64,000 nucleotides of DNA from Sphingobacteriales bacterium (GCA_004144185.1 SEFP01000002.1:248001-312000), one strand, 5' to 3'; shown: positions 19,565 through 29,496, numbered from the stretch's first letter. The notes: generated by a model from the letters alone, not told the origin. A program made the numbers and translations.

Positions 19565-19975
19565 CTATTTCCGGAATCCGCGCCATTGATAGCCGGTCCG
19601 GTACCGGTATTCCTGAATCAGTTCACCGGAGGTAAGGGCATAAAGATAAGACGTATCGCTGCCGAAGCTGGCACCGGTCAGCACCAGTTGCTGCTCGCCA
19701 TTGATCAGGTTCCAGGCAAAGGGTGCCGGAGCGGTTCCGGAAGCGCTGATAGCACCACTGCCGTCGGCATTGAACGTATAGGTGGTGCCCGTCAGGTCCG
19801 GGTCTGTAAATCCTTTGCGTTCGTTGGTCTCTAAAGTTTGGTTCCGGTTAGAGTCCAGTGCATCAAAGGCCAAGCGCCAGCTGCCGGTAATCAACTCGCT
19901 CCGGCTCGGGCTGTCTTCTTTTTTACAGGCAATGGCCAGCAAACTGATTAGAGCCAACGGTAGCAACTTTTTCAT
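19565..19975 (-). CDS. Small lipoprotein, tandem paralog of 19101-19511
   Basis: Lipobox 'LLAIACKKEDSPSRSELITGSWRLAFDALDSNRNQTLETNER'. Confidence 0.75.
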   Translation of the reverse strand: MKKLLPLALISLLAIACKKEDSPSRSELITGSWRLAFDALDSNRNQTLETNERKGFTDPDLTGTTYTFNADGSGAISASGTAPAPFAWNLINGEQQLVLTGASFGSDTSYLYALTSGELIQEYRYRTGYQWRGFRK

Positions 19976-20017
19976 ACAAATCAAACGCGTTTAGAGAAGG
20001 TAAGATCCTTACAAACA

Positions 20018-20052
20018 CTAAAAAGACGCCTCAGTTGAAGGCGTCTTTTTAA
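20018..20052. terminator. Rho-independent terminator, possibly bidirectional
   Basis: aaaaagacgcctcagttgaaggcgtcttttt. Confidence 0.85.
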
Positions 20053-20070
20053 AATTCAGTTCCGGAACAA

Positions 20071-20925
20071 TCAGTAGTCTACTTCTGTTTTCGGGATGGC
20101 CAGTTCGACCAGTGCTTTTTCCAGTTGCTCGTCGTTGGGTGCGATGCCGTGCCATTCGTGCGTGCCTTCCATAAAGCTTACGCCTTTGCCCATAGCGGTC
20201 CGCATCAGGATGACAACCGGCTTGCCCTTTCCGGAAGCCGCTTTCGTCTGTTCCAGGGTAGCCAGCACTTCTTCCATCGCATTGCCGTCCATTTCGAGGA
20301 CTGTCCAGCCAAAGGCGGCAAACTTGGCATTCAGATTTTCCAGTCCCAATACCTTTTCGGTCGGTCCATCGATCTGCTGACCGTTAACGTCGATCGTGGC
20401 AATGAGATTGTCGAGCTTGTGGTGAGCCGCAAATAAAATTGCTTCCCAGTTCTGCCCTTCCTGCAGTTCGCCATCGCCATGTAATGAATACACCAACCGG
20501 TCATCTCCGTTCAGCTTCTTTCCTAATGCTGCCCCACTGGCTACGCTCAGGCCCTGTCCCAGCGAACCGGAAGCAATGCGGATACCCGGCAATCCTTCAT
20601 GCGTCGTTGGGTGACCCTGCAAGCGGGAATTCAGCTTCCGGAAGGTCGCCAGTTCGCTTACCGGAAAATAGCCGCTCCGCGCCAGCACGCTGTACAGCAC
20701 CGGTGAGATGTGACCGTTGGACAGGAAAAACAGGTCTTCACCGGTCCCTTCCATTGAAAACGTGTCGGCGTGATGCTTCATCACCTCAAAGTACAGGGCA
20801 ACCAGAAAATCGGTACAGCCCAGTGAGCCGCCCGGATGGCCGCTCTGAACGCCGTGCACCATCCGCACGATGTCGCGGCGAACCACCGCAGCCAGATCCT
20901 TCAGTTGCTCAACAGAATGTGTCAT
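20071..20925 (-). CDS. Transketolase, N-terminal (TPP-binding) subunit
   Basis: 'VQSGHPGGSLGCTDFLVALYF', 'SLHGDGELQEGQNWEA' TPP motif; ends at about 284 aa. Confidence 0.94.
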   Translation of the reverse strand: MTHSVEQLKDLAAVVRRDIVRMVHGVQSGHPGGSLGCTDFLVALYFEVMKHHADTFSMEGTGEDLFFLSNGHISPVLYSVLARSGYFPVSELATFRKLNSRLQGHPTTHEGLPGIRIASGSLGQGLSVASGAALGKKLNGDDRLVYSLHGDGELQEGQNWEAILFAAHHKLDNLIATIDVNGQQIDGPTEKVLGLENLNAKFAAFGWTVLEMDGNAMEEVLATLEQTKAASGKGKPVVILMRTAMGKGVSFMEGTHEWHGIAPNDEQLEKALVELAIPKTEVDY

Positions 20926-21021
20926 TTTTTATATAGGGGTTCTCCGGCACCGAATGGCAGAAAACCAACGTCTTTTAAAGTCTTTGGAAGATGGGTATTG
21001 TACAGCGCTAACAGATAGAAA

Positions 21022-22314
21022 CTACAGACCGAACAGCGCTTTCAGCGGATCGGCACCAACCAGCAGGCGCTCCGGATTTTCGAGCAGTTCTTTTACGCGT
21101 ACCAGGAAGGAAACACTTTCGCGACCATCGATGATGCGGTGATCGTAGCTCAGCGCCACGTACATCATCGGTCGGATCTTGATTTCTCCGTTGATCACCA
21201 TGGGCCGCTCCTGAATCTTGTGCATGCCCAGAATCGCGCTTTGCGGAATGTTGATAATCGGGGTACTCATCAGCGAACCAAAGACACCGCCGTTGGTAAT
21301 CGTAAACGTACCGCCGGTCATCTCGTCGATGGTCAGCTTGTTATCGCGGGCTTTACCGGCCAGCTCGGCTACTTTCTTCTCAATACCAGCCATATCCAGG
21401 CTTTCGGCGTTCCGGATCACCGGCACCACCAGCCCTTTGGGAGCACTTACGGCGATAGAAATATCGCAATACTCGTGGTACAGAATGTTGTCGCCGTCGA
21501 TATAGGCATTTACCGCAGGCCATTCCATCAGGGCAATACAGCAGGCACGGGTAAAGAAGCTCATAAAGCCCAGTCCGACGCCGTGTTTTTCCTTGAACGC
21601 ATCCTTATTGGCCGAACGCAGCTCCATCACGCGGGTCATATCCACCTCGTTGAAGGTGGTCAGCATCGCCGTGGTGTTTTTAGCTTCGACCAAGCGGCGC
21701 GAAACTGTTTTGCGCAGGTTGCTCATCTTTTCCGGACGATCGATGCGACCGGGCGTACCGTTTTCAGTTGCGGCCGGGGCATTTTGCTGATGCGTCGGTT
21801 TGGCGATGGCGCTCAGCACATCGGCTTTGAAGATACGACCGTTCGGACCCGTGCCTTTGACTTCAGCAGGCGACACGTTTTTGTCTTTCATGATCGCTCC
21901 GGCCACCGGTGTTGCTTTGACGTCTGCTGCCGGTGCGGCCTTTTCTTCCGGAATATTGGAGGCCATTTTCTCCGGTGCTTCTACCGAAGACGTACTTTGC
22001 TTGGCTTCGTTGACCCCTTTTTCAGCCGGTTTTTCAATCAGGCTGCTTTCTGTTTTGCCTTCGCCACCGGCCGGAGCCGAAGCGGTTTCATCAATTTTAC
22101 AGGCGATGTCCCCGATTGCCAGCGTAGCGCCCTCTTCGGCCACGGGGTGAAAAATGCCGGCCTGCTCTGCGTTGAGCTCAAACGTAGCCTTCTCCGACTC
22201 CAGTTCGCACAGCACCTCATCGCGCTGCACATAATCGCCGTCTTTCTTGGTCCATTTTACCAGCGTTACTTCAGAGATGGATTCGCCTACGGAAGGCACT
22301 TTGATTTCGATCAT
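21022..22314 (-). CDS. odhB: 2-oxoglutarate dehydrogenase E2 component (dihydrolipoyl succinyltransferase)
   Basis: Lipoyl domain '[30 protein letters not shown]', catalytic '[20 protein letters not shown]'; start at [12 protein letters not shown]. Confidence 0.95.
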   Translation of the reverse strand: MIEIKVPSVGESISEVTLVKWTKKDGDYVQRDEVLCELESEKATFELNAEQAGIFHPVAEEGATLAIGDIACKIDETASAPAGGEGKTESSLIEKPAEKGVNEAKQSTSSVEAPEKMASNIPEEKAAPAADVKATPVAGAIMKDKNVSPAEVKGTGPNGRIFKADVLSAIAKPTHQQNAPAATENGTPGRIDRPEKMSNLRKTVSRRLVEAKNTTAMLTTFNEVDMTRVMELRSANKDAFKEKHGVGLGFMSFFTRACCIALMEWPAVNAYIDGDNILYHEYCDISIAVSAPKGLVVPVIRNAESLDMAGIEKKVAELAGKARDNKLTIDEMTGGTFTITNGGVFGSLMSTPIINIPQSAILGMHKIQERPMVINGEIKIRPMMYVALSYDHRIIDGRESVSFLVRVKELLENPERLLVGADPLKALFGL

Positions 22315-22572
22315 TATGAGTGCAGTTTGCGGCAGCAAAATTAGGCGCGGATTTCCGATTGCGGATTTTGGATTTTTCAAGACCAAAAATCTGCCGTTCC
22401 AGGTCTTGTTTTATCAACCCCAGGCGGTTTGATTTGTTTCCAGGTTGGCACTCTCTAGCCAAACGCTTCGTTTCCGGAAGCATCTGCTTTATTCACCGGC
22501 CTTTCAGGTCACCTGAACCCTCCCACCGTTCGTATCAATCATTCCAACGCACTCCAGTCGTTTACCCCGGCT

Positions 22573-23604
22573 TTGATGGACTGGCACCGCCACCACAATA
22601 CCCGTTCGCTGCCCTGGAAAGGCATTAAAGACCCTTATAAGATCTGGTTGTCTGAAATCATCCTCCAGCAAACCCGCGCCGAACAGGGCCGGCCGTACTA
22701 TGAGCGGTTTACCGAAGCGTATCCAACCGTTCAGGAACTGGCTCAGGCTCCGGAAGACGACGTTTTTAAACGCTGGCAGGGACTGGGCTATTACAACCGC
22801 TGCCGCAACCTGCTTGCCACCGCCCGCACCGTAAGCGAATCCTATGATGGACAGTTTCCACCATCTTACGAAGGCTTGCTGGCACTCAAAGGGATCGGTC
22901 CGTATACTGCGGCGGCTATTGCTTCGTTTGCTTTCGATCTGCCTCATGCCGTAGCCGATGGCAATGTGTATCGCGTACTGGCCCGCTATCTGGGCCTGTA
23001 TACTCCACCCGCTACCCCTGAAGGCAAAGCGCTGTTTTCCGAAAAAGCCAATCAGCTGCTCGACAAAGCGCATCCGGCGCAGTGGAATCAGGCGATTATG
23101 GACCTGGGTGCCACAGTTTGTACGCCGCAAAACCCGCGGTGCAACGACTGCCCGGTCCAGGACGACTGCTATGCGTTCCGGAACAGAGCCATTGGTGAGC
23201 TGCCGGCCCGCATTTCCAAAGCACCGCTGAAACAGCGGTACCTGCATTACGTCTTGCTTCAGTCCGGAAACGAGCTCTGGATGTCCCGCAACGAATCCGC
23301 AGGCATCTGGCGGGGACTGTATCAGCCATTTATGATTGAAGCGGAGGCTCCACTCGACCGGAAAGCGCTGTCGATGCTTCCGGAACTGGCTTCGTTGGAT
23401 CTTCTTCCGGAAACACTGGACTACGAGGGGCTGCTCAAAACCAAGCTCAGCCACCAGGCGCTCGACATCCGTTTTTTCCGGGCCTCGGTCGCTCAGAAAC
23501 CACCGGTTCTTTCACAGGGCACCTGGGTGACGGCCGAAAGACTTCAGACCTTACCGCTGCCAAAACCGATTGCAGCATTTTTTGAGAAAAACCCCTACTT
23601 TTAA
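22573..23604 (+). CDS. mutY: A/G-specific adenine glycosylase
   Basis: 'WHRHHNTRSLPWKGIKDPYKIWLSEIILQQT', 'LKGIGPYTAAAIASFAF', C-terminal Fe-S Cys cluster 'CTPQNPRCNDCPVQDDC'. Confidence 0.96.
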   Translation: MMDWHRHHNTRSLPWKGIKDPYKIWLSEIILQQTRAEQGRPYYERFTEAYPTVQELAQAPEDDVFKRWQGLGYYNRCRNLLATARTVSESYDGQFPPSYEGLLALKGIGPYTAAAIASFAFDLPHAVADGNVYRVLARYLGLYTPPATPEGKALFSEKANQLLDKAHPAQWNQAIMDLGATVCTPQNPRCNDCPVQDDCYAFRNRAIGELPARISKAPLKQRYLHYVLLQSGNELWMSRNESAGIWRGLYQPFMIEAEAPLDRKALSMLPELASLDLLPETLDYEGLLKTKLSHQALDIRFFRASVAQKPPVLSQGTWVTAERLQTLPLPKPIAAFFEKNPYF

Positions 23605-23668
23605 AAACGGACTGGGAACAGCTTTAAGAGACCCATTTTTTGACTCGTAAAACAGGATATAGTATCAC

Positions 23669-24124
23669 ATGAGAGGCGTAAACCGAGTGGTTTTGATTGG
23701 CAATCTGGGTCGCGACCCGGATGTGCAGTTTCTGGAAGGCAATATTGCCGTGGCTAAATTTCCACTGGCCACCACAGAAAGTTACAAAGACAAAGAAGGC
23801 CGCACCATTTCCCAGACGGAGTGGCATACCGTGGTGCTGTGGCGCGGACTGGCCGAACTGGCGCAGAAATACCTGCATAAAGGCTCGTTGGTTTTCATCG
23901 AAGGCAAGCTTAAAAACCGCAACTGGGAAGACGCGCAGAAAATCCGGCGCTTTGCCACAGAGATTGTAGCCGATAACATGGTGATGCTGGACCGGAAGAA
24001 AGAAGGCGATTTTCCCGGCGGTTCAGACTCGTCCGGGACTTCCGGCGATAGCGGGTATTCATCAGGGTCTGGTGCCAATTTTAATGGCGCTGCCAGTGGG
24101 GAAGATGAGGTATTGCCCTTTTAA
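23669..24124 (+). CDS. ssb: Single-stranded DNA-binding protein
   Basis: 'MRGVNRVVLIGNLGRDPDVQFLEGN', C-terminal acidic tip DEVLPF. Confidence 0.96.
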   Translation: MRGVNRVVLIGNLGRDPDVQFLEGNIAVAKFPLATTESYKDKEGRTISQTEWHTVVLWRGLAELAQKYLHKGSLVFIEGKLKNRNWEDAQKIRRFATEIVADNMVMLDRKKEGDFPGGSDSSGTSGDSGYSSGSGANFNGAASGEDEVLPF

Positions 24125-24188
24125 TGTTTGATTGCTGGGCTATTTTTGAAGCCTTCTTTCCCGGAATCTCCCTTTAGAACCTCTCCCC

Positions 24189-25553
24189 ATGCCTTTTTGT
24201 ACTGTTTTATTGCCCGCATGGATTTTATTTCAGGCGGATGCGACTCCTTTTTCAAGCGTCACGGTCCTGACCGTAATTGTATTGATCTTACTGTTGCTGT
24301 CCGGCATTACGGCAGGTGCGGAAACCGCTTTTTTCTCGCTTAAAGCCAAAGATTTCAACCAGCTTAAAACCCGGGATCAGTATACAGCGCGTCAGGCCGT
24401 CCAGTTGCTCGACCAGCCCAAACGGTTGATGGCCACCCTGCTCATCACCAATACATTTATCAATATCGCCATTATCGTTACCAGCAGTCTGCTGGTTCGT
24501 CAGTTGCTGGCTATGAACGGCCTGGCCGATACGGGTGCGCTTGCATTCGTCATTCAGATTGTGGTAGTAGGCGTAATCCTGGTTTTATTTGGCGACATAC
24601 TCCCTAAAGCCTACGCCGCCCAGTATACAACCCGGATGGTGCTGTTTGCAGCACCGGTACTGAGCGTTTTCAACAATTTATTCAAGCCGATTGCCTCTAC
24701 CCTGATCTCGTCCAACGCGTATATGGAAGAGCAACTTTCGCCACGCCCTACGGCCAACATGACGGAAGACGAGTTGGAAGATGCGATCACCAATTCACTG
24801 GGACATCCGGCCAGTCAGTCGGAATTCAGCATTTTCAAAGGCATTCTGCGGTTCGGACAGGTAACGGTGCGGCAAATTATGCGGACCCGTCTCGATGTAA
24901 AAGCGCTTCCGGAAACGATGACCTTTACCGAGGTTCAGGCCTTTGCCTCACAGACGTCTCACTCCCGGCTGCCCGTATATCGCGGTACTCTCGATCAGGT
25001 CATTGGTGTTGTCAATAGCAAGGATTTCCTGGCCCATGCAGACACTCCGGATTTTGACTGGCATACCCTCATCCGGCCTGCGTACTTCGTGTATCCGGAA
25101 AAGCCGGTCGAAGATCTGCTCAAAGAGTTTCAAAGTCAGCATATGCAGCTGGCCGTGGTAGCAGATGAATTTGGCGGCACCTCAGGCATCGTAACCCTCG
25201 AAGACATTCTGGAAGAAATCATCGGCGATATCCGGGATGAATTCGACAAGGAAGCCATTGCATTTCAGAAAATCGATGCCCACACCTTTGTGTTTGAAGG
25301 CCGGATGCCGATCAACGAAGCCTGCCGGATTGCCGGGATCGACGCTGACACCTTCGACAAAATCCGTGGTGGCAGCGACTCGCTGGGCGGCCTGATCCTG
25401 GAAATCAGCGGTCATTTCCCACAGGTATCTGAAACCGTTTCCTGGAAAGGTCATAAACTGACCGTTACCGAACTGGACGGCATGCGTATTAAGCAGGTAC
25501 AACTTCAGACGCCGCTTTCCGGAAAAGAAGTCGCTGCACCAGACGCCGCCTGA
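24189..25553 (+). CDS. CNNM/CBS-domain/CorC_HlyC protein, gliding-motility GldE-like
   Basis: 'GAETAFFSLKAKDFNQLK', CBS region, 'VVADEFGGTSGIVTLEDILEEIIGDIRDEFD'; adjacent to mutY-ssb as for gldE in Bacteroidota. Confidence 0.88.
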   Translation: MPFCTVLLPAWILFQADATPFSSVTVLTVIVLILLLLSGITAGAETAFFSLKAKDFNQLKTRDQYTARQAVQLLDQPKRLMATLLITNTFINIAIIVTSSLLVRQLLAMNGLADTGALAFVIQIVVVGVILVLFGDILPKAYAAQYTTRMVLFAAPVLSVFNNLFKPIASTLISSNAYMEEQLSPRPTANMTEDELEDAITNSLGHPASQSEFSIFKGILRFGQVTVRQIMRTRLDVKALPETMTFTEVQAFASQTSHSRLPVYRGTLDQVIGVVNSKDFLAHADTPDFDWHTLIRPAYFVYPEKPVEDLLKEFQSQHMQLAVVADEFGGTSGIVTLEDILEEIIGDIRDEFDKEAIAFQKIDAHTFVFEGRMPINEACRIAGIDADTFDKIRGGSDSLGGLILEISGHFPQVSETVSWKGHKLTVTELDGMRIKQVQLQTPLSGKEVAAPDAA

Positions 25554-25603
25554 TTACAAACTACCTTTTGAAGCAAGTTCTATAGCGAATCCACTACCGG
25601 GCT

Positions 25604-26749
25604 TTAGAACGTCGTTCCGTGGGTGCGACGGATTACCATCTTTTTCAGAAATGGCAGTGCATTGAGCAGGCCCAGCACCGGTTGGAGCAATACCTCCTGA
25701 CTGAAGCGTCCCTGCAACACCCGTCCCATCGCCATCCGGGTCCGGAATTGACGGTTCCAAGCTTTTGTAAAGTCTTTCTCCATCGCCTTACGACTCTTGC
25801 GGCCGGCCAGAAAATCAGACCCTTGTTCAAACGCCAGTTGAGCACTGTGTAGGCCTACTGACATGCCGTTGCCACTGAGTGGCGGAATCATTCCGGCGGC
25901 ATCGCCGATACAAAGCACGCCATCTTCTACCGCCGTTCGTCGCTGAAAAGAGATGCCGGAAATAGCCAGCGGTTTTGGAAACAAAAATTGTGCATTTGCC
26001 CAGATGTGACGCAGGTGCGGATTCTGGCCCAGTACCGTCGCTTCGAGTTCCGGAATGCTGTTGCCGGCCGTTCGTAGGGCGTCGCCTTTCACCAGGTAGC
26101 ACAAACAAAGCCGGTCGTCCTCTACGTGCGAAATCCCGCAGTACCCCCCCGGAAAGGTGTGCAGCGCAATCAGGGGTTCCGGAAGGTCGCTGTACCGGAT
26201 ATGATGTTTGATGCCTACCCAGCCGTCCAGTACCGGGTCATCGTTCCGGAGAAAGGGCCGCTGAAGCTGCACATCCAGATTGCTTTTCTTCCCCCAGCTT
26301 CCCAGCACCAGCCGGCCGGAATACAATCCACTGCTGGTTTGTACCTCAAAACGCCCGTTGGCCTGTGTGACTCCAGTGACTCCAGTGACTTTGGTTTGCG
26401 TCAGAATGGTAGCACCGGCAGCAGCGGCACTACGGGCCAGCGCCGCATCAAAGGCATAGCGACTCAACCCGATTCCTCCGAGCGGAAGCTGCACCTGTAA
26501 AGAAGGCCCTTTGGGAGTCGTCAGTAGCAGCCGGTCGATCTGCGGCAGCGGTTGTTGCAAGACGTCCAGACCGATGCGTTCCAGAAACGGCACGCTTTCC
26601 CGGCTGATGTATTCGCCACAGACCTTATGGCGCGGATACTGGTCTTTTTCAAAAACGGCCGTCCGGTACCCTGCACGGGCAAATAACGTGGCCGCTGCCA
26701 GACCGGCAACGCCTCCTCCGATAATCAGTACGTCATATTCCGTGTTCAT
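25604..26749 (-). CDS. FAD-dependent oxidoreductase (geranylgeranyl reductase/halogenase-like)
   Basis: 'YDVLIIGGGVAGLAAATLFARAGYRTAVFEKDQYPRHKVCGEYIS', 'CIGDAAGMIPPLSGNGMSVGLHSA'; start at MNTEYD. Confidence 0.92.
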   Translation of the reverse strand: MNTEYDVLIIGGGVAGLAAATLFARAGYRTAVFEKDQYPRHKVCGEYISRESVPFLERIGLDVLQQPLPQIDRLLLTTPKGPSLQVQLPLGGIGLSRYAFDAALARSAAAAGATILTQTKVTGVTGVTQANGRFEVQTSSGLYSGRLVLGSWGKKSNLDVQLQRPFLRNDDPVLDGWVGIKHHIRYSDLPEPLIALHTFPGGYCGISHVEDDRLCLCYLVKGDALRTAGNSIPELEATVLGQNPHLRHIWANAQFLFPKPLAISGISFQRRTAVEDGVLCIGDAAGMIPPLSGNGMSVGLHSAQLAFEQGSDFLAGRKSRKAMEKDFTKAWNRQFRTRMAMGRVLQGRFSQEVLLQPVLGLLNALPFLKKMVIRRTHGTTF

Positions 26750-27459
26750 ACCGAATGGTGAATAACCAGATACCGAAACGCCCATTGCCAGGAAACAACC
26801 GGCTGTGGCAGTGCGGCCTTCCGGAAAATGTCCTGCCAGTCGGCTTTCCGGAAACTGCGCAATACAGATACCGGTGCATCGTTGCGAACCAGATAGCTTT
26901 TGGAAAAAACGCGTGTCAACAGGCGAATGGAATGATACGCCAGCGGATGGCGGTGCAAATCGTTGATAAAAAAGCCCAGTTGACTGTTTTGAGCCAGCCA
27001 CCGGACCTGAGCCACCAGTGTTTCGCTGGCAAAGTGGTGACAAAACAGAGAGGAAAACAGAATGTGTGGTCGCTTGTTTTCCGGAAACGGCACAGCGGCG
27101 TAGTCGCTGCACAACCAGGTTACCCGTTCGGGTGGAATGCCGGAATGGGCTTTTGCAAAAGCAATGCAGCCGGCTTTTAAATCAATACCGGTCAGGGCAT
27201 ATGGAATCCCGATCTGATCAAGCAGCTGACTGATGATCCGCAGATTATCGCCCCCGCCGCAACCGATTTCAGCGATCCGGACGGGTTCGCTTCCGGAATA
27301 CCCGGCCAAAAGATTCTTTAAACCGTTGCGCGTAATGCAATGACCGCCCAGCAGCGTATTAATCCGGTTCAGTTCACGCAGGTTCTGCACCAGATCGGCG
27401 TCCGGGATCCCGTCGTCGTCGAGCAGCTCTGGTTGAGAAGATCGTCGCGCCCAGTTCAT
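26746..27459 (-). CDS. Class I SAM-dependent methyltransferase
   Basis: 'VRIAEIGCGGGDNLRIISQLLDQIG' motif I; 4-bp overlap with the next gene. Confidence 0.9.
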   Translation of the reverse strand: MNWARRSSQPELLDDDGIPDADLVQNLRELNRINTLLGGHCITRNGLKNLLAGYSGSEPVRIAEIGCGGGDNLRIISQLLDQIGIPYALTGIDLKAGCIAFAKAHSGIPPERVTWLCSDYAAVPFPENKRPHILFSSLFCHHFASETLVAQVRWLAQNSQLGFFINDLHRHPLAYHSIRLLTRVFSKSYLVRNDAPVSVLRSFRKADWQDIFRKAALPQPVVSWQWAFRYLVIHHSV

Positions 27460-28568
27460 ACCGGTTGCAGGATCACGCTTTCCATCGTCAGGCCGGGACC
27501 AAAGGCCACTCCAAATACCTTCTCAGCAGGATTCAGAAGCGCCGAATGCCAGAGTTTTCTCAGGACGAAAAACAAGGTTGCCGAAGACAGGTTGCCGACT
27601 TCGCGCAGCACCTCGTAAGACGCCTGAAGATCCTCCCGATGAAGGGAAAGTCCTTTTTCCAGTGCCGCCAGGATGCGTTTGCCGCCCGGATGAATGCACC
27701 AGGAGCCGATCACTTCTTTCGGGATGCCCGCCTTATCTAGGGCCCGTTGCAGCAAAGGTCCAATATCGGCACCCAGTAAATCGGGCACATAGCTCGTCAG
27801 CCGCATCAGAAAGCCTTTAGACGACAGGTTCCAGGCCATCTCGTCGCGACCCTGCCACAGTACTTCCGAATAAAACGATTGAATGGCCAGTCCCGGGGCC
27901 GGATGCGAATCGGAGGTCACCAGTACCGCAGAGGCACCATCGCCAAACAAAGCGGCCGATACGGCACTTTCCAAATCATAGGCATTCTGAAAGTGCAGCG
28001 TACACAGTTCGGCACAGACCACCAGCACTTTTGCGTCCGGAGTCGTATCGGCAAAAGCCTGGGCCAGCTTCAATCCATGAATCGCTGCATAGCAGCCCAT
28101 AAAATTTACCGCAGTGCGGTGGGTGTCCGAGGGAAGTCCCAGCGCTTCCATGACCCGGAGTTCCAGTCCCGGTGCGCTGAGACCGGTACAGCTAACGGTA
28201 ATCAAATGGGTGATCTGGCTGTTTTCCAAACCTGTTTGGTGCAGACAATCGATAGCGGCAGCGGTAGCGAGCGGCGGACTTTCAAGGGCATAACGCTCCA
28301 TGCGCGCTTCGAGAGCCGGGCAGCCGTCTGCCACCTCAAAGAAGGTTTTATTGTCCGGATGATGCTCCAGAAAATCGGGCAGCACACTGTGGCGGGTAGC
28401 AATGCCACTCTGGTGATACAAAAATTTCAGTTTTCGGGCTTCGGGAGTGCCTTCAATGCCATACGCCCGCTGCATAAACAGCAGAATTTCTTCCTGCGGG
28501 ATGGCATGAGCCGGAAGGGCAGTGCCAATGGAAATAATTTTAGCCAAAACGGTGCGGAAGAATAGCAA
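27456..28568 (-). CDS. Type III polyketide synthase (chalcone/stilbene synthase-like); start may be GTG at about 28550
   Basis: Catalytic Cys 'VSCTGLSAPGLEL', His 'WCIHPGGKRILAALEKGL', Asn 'LREVGNLSSATLFFVL'. Confidence 0.94.
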   Translation of the reverse strand: MLFFRTVLAKIISIGTALPAHAIPQEEILLFMQRAYGIEGTPEARKLKFLYHQSGIATRHSVLPDFLEHHPDNKTFFEVADGCPALEARMERYALESPPLATAAAIDCLHQTGLENSQITHLITVSCTGLSAPGLELRVMEALGLPSDTHRTAVNFMGCYAAIHGLKLAQAFADTTPDAKVLVVCAELCTLHFQNAYDLESAVSAALFGDGASAVLVTSDSHPAPGLAIQSFYSEVLWQGRDEMAWNLSSKGFLMRLTSYVPDLLGADIGPLLQRALDKAGIPKEVIGSWCIHPGGKRILAALEKGLSLHREDLQASYEVLREVGNLSSATLFFVLRKLWHSALLNPAEKVFGVAFGPGLTMESVILQPV

Positions 28569-29391
28569 GCAGAAAGAAAGCGATATTGGTACAACTGGCG
28601 GCCCGCCAACTCATTTGCATGGTATGGCGATAGTCGGCCACGGCAGGATTCCGGAAACACTGCAGAGCCCAGCGCAGAAACCAAATCAGGACCGGTGTGA
28701 GCAAAACCAGCAGGATGCCAAAATGCAACAGCCTTCCGGAGGTGTAAAACCAGTCGCCTAAAGTTAGAAACGCAGCGCCATACAAGGCAGCACAATACAG
28801 AAACGTGCCCCGGACACCCAGCGCCGCCGAAATCGTCCGGACGTGATCCTCCCGATCCTGCTGATGCTGGTAAATCTGCGTGACCGGATAGAATGCGCCA
28901 AGCAACAACGTACTTACCACCAGCCCGTGCATCGGCACAGCCGGGTTGCCGGAGATAGCAGCATACGTCGCGAAATAAACCAATGCGCCCTGCGACACCA
29001 CGACAGTCAGATACCCCAAGACGGGATATTTCTTGAGACGAACACCCCGAAAACTGTACAGCCGCGAAAGCACGATGTAAGCACCTATACATCCCATAAA
29101 CAACGGACTGATCAGTGCCGATAGCCCGATGGCCAGTACATCAACACCTGCTGTCAGCGGCCCGATAACAGGTGGAACGGCTTCCGGATGCTCAATACCT
29201 CCGATAGGCCCCGTATCGCGGTCTTGCAGGCTGTTATACGCATTGCTGGATGGGTAAACCAGTCCATGAAGGATCAGGAATGCCAGCAGTGCAGGAACCA
29301 CCCGGATGGTTTCGACCGTTGCTAATGCCAGCAGAAACACCGGCAGCAGCAGAAACGAAAACGAAAGCCGGAAATGGCGGAGGAGATGCAA
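28540..29391 (-). CDS. UbiA-family prenyltransferase-like membrane protein
   Basis: Multiple TMs, Asp-rich motifs 'NAYNSLQDRDTGPIGG' and 'YQHQQDREDHVRTISAALG'. Confidence 0.85.
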   Translation of the reverse strand: MHLLRHFRLSFSFLLLPVFLLALATVETIRVVPALLAFLILHGLVYPSSNAYNSLQDRDTGPIGGIEHPEAVPPVIGPLTAGVDVLAIGLSALISPLFMGCIGAYIVLSRLYSFRGVRLKKYPVLGYLTVVVSQGALVYFATYAAISGNPAVPMHGLVVSTLLLGAFYPVTQIYQHQQDREDHVRTISAALGVRGTFLYCAALYGAAFLTLGDWFYTSGRLLHFGILLVLLTPVLIWFLRWALQCFRNPAVADYRHTMQMSWRAASCTNIAFFLLAILPHRFG

Positions 29392-29463
29392 AACCAGTCA
29401 GGAAAGTTGAAGAGAACAAATGTAATCGAAGCGGCCTGTGATTTTCCGGAAGAATCGGGGTTC

Positions 29464-29496
29464 ATAAAAAAGACGCGATGAATCGCGCCTTTTTTT
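29464..29496 (-). terminator. Rho-independent terminator downstream of the PPOX-family gene region or bidirectional
   Basis: aaaaaagacgcgatgaatcgcgcctttttttt. Confidence 0.7.

Noticed and set aside
21139-22344. 401-aa plus-strand ORF
   Set aside because: Antisense shadow of odhB, which has clear lipoyl and catalytic motifs.
26750-27112. N-terminal extension of the FAD oxidoreductase ORF
   Set aside because: Overlaps the methyltransferase in another frame; the Rossmann start MNTEYDVLIIGGG at 26749 is the natural start.
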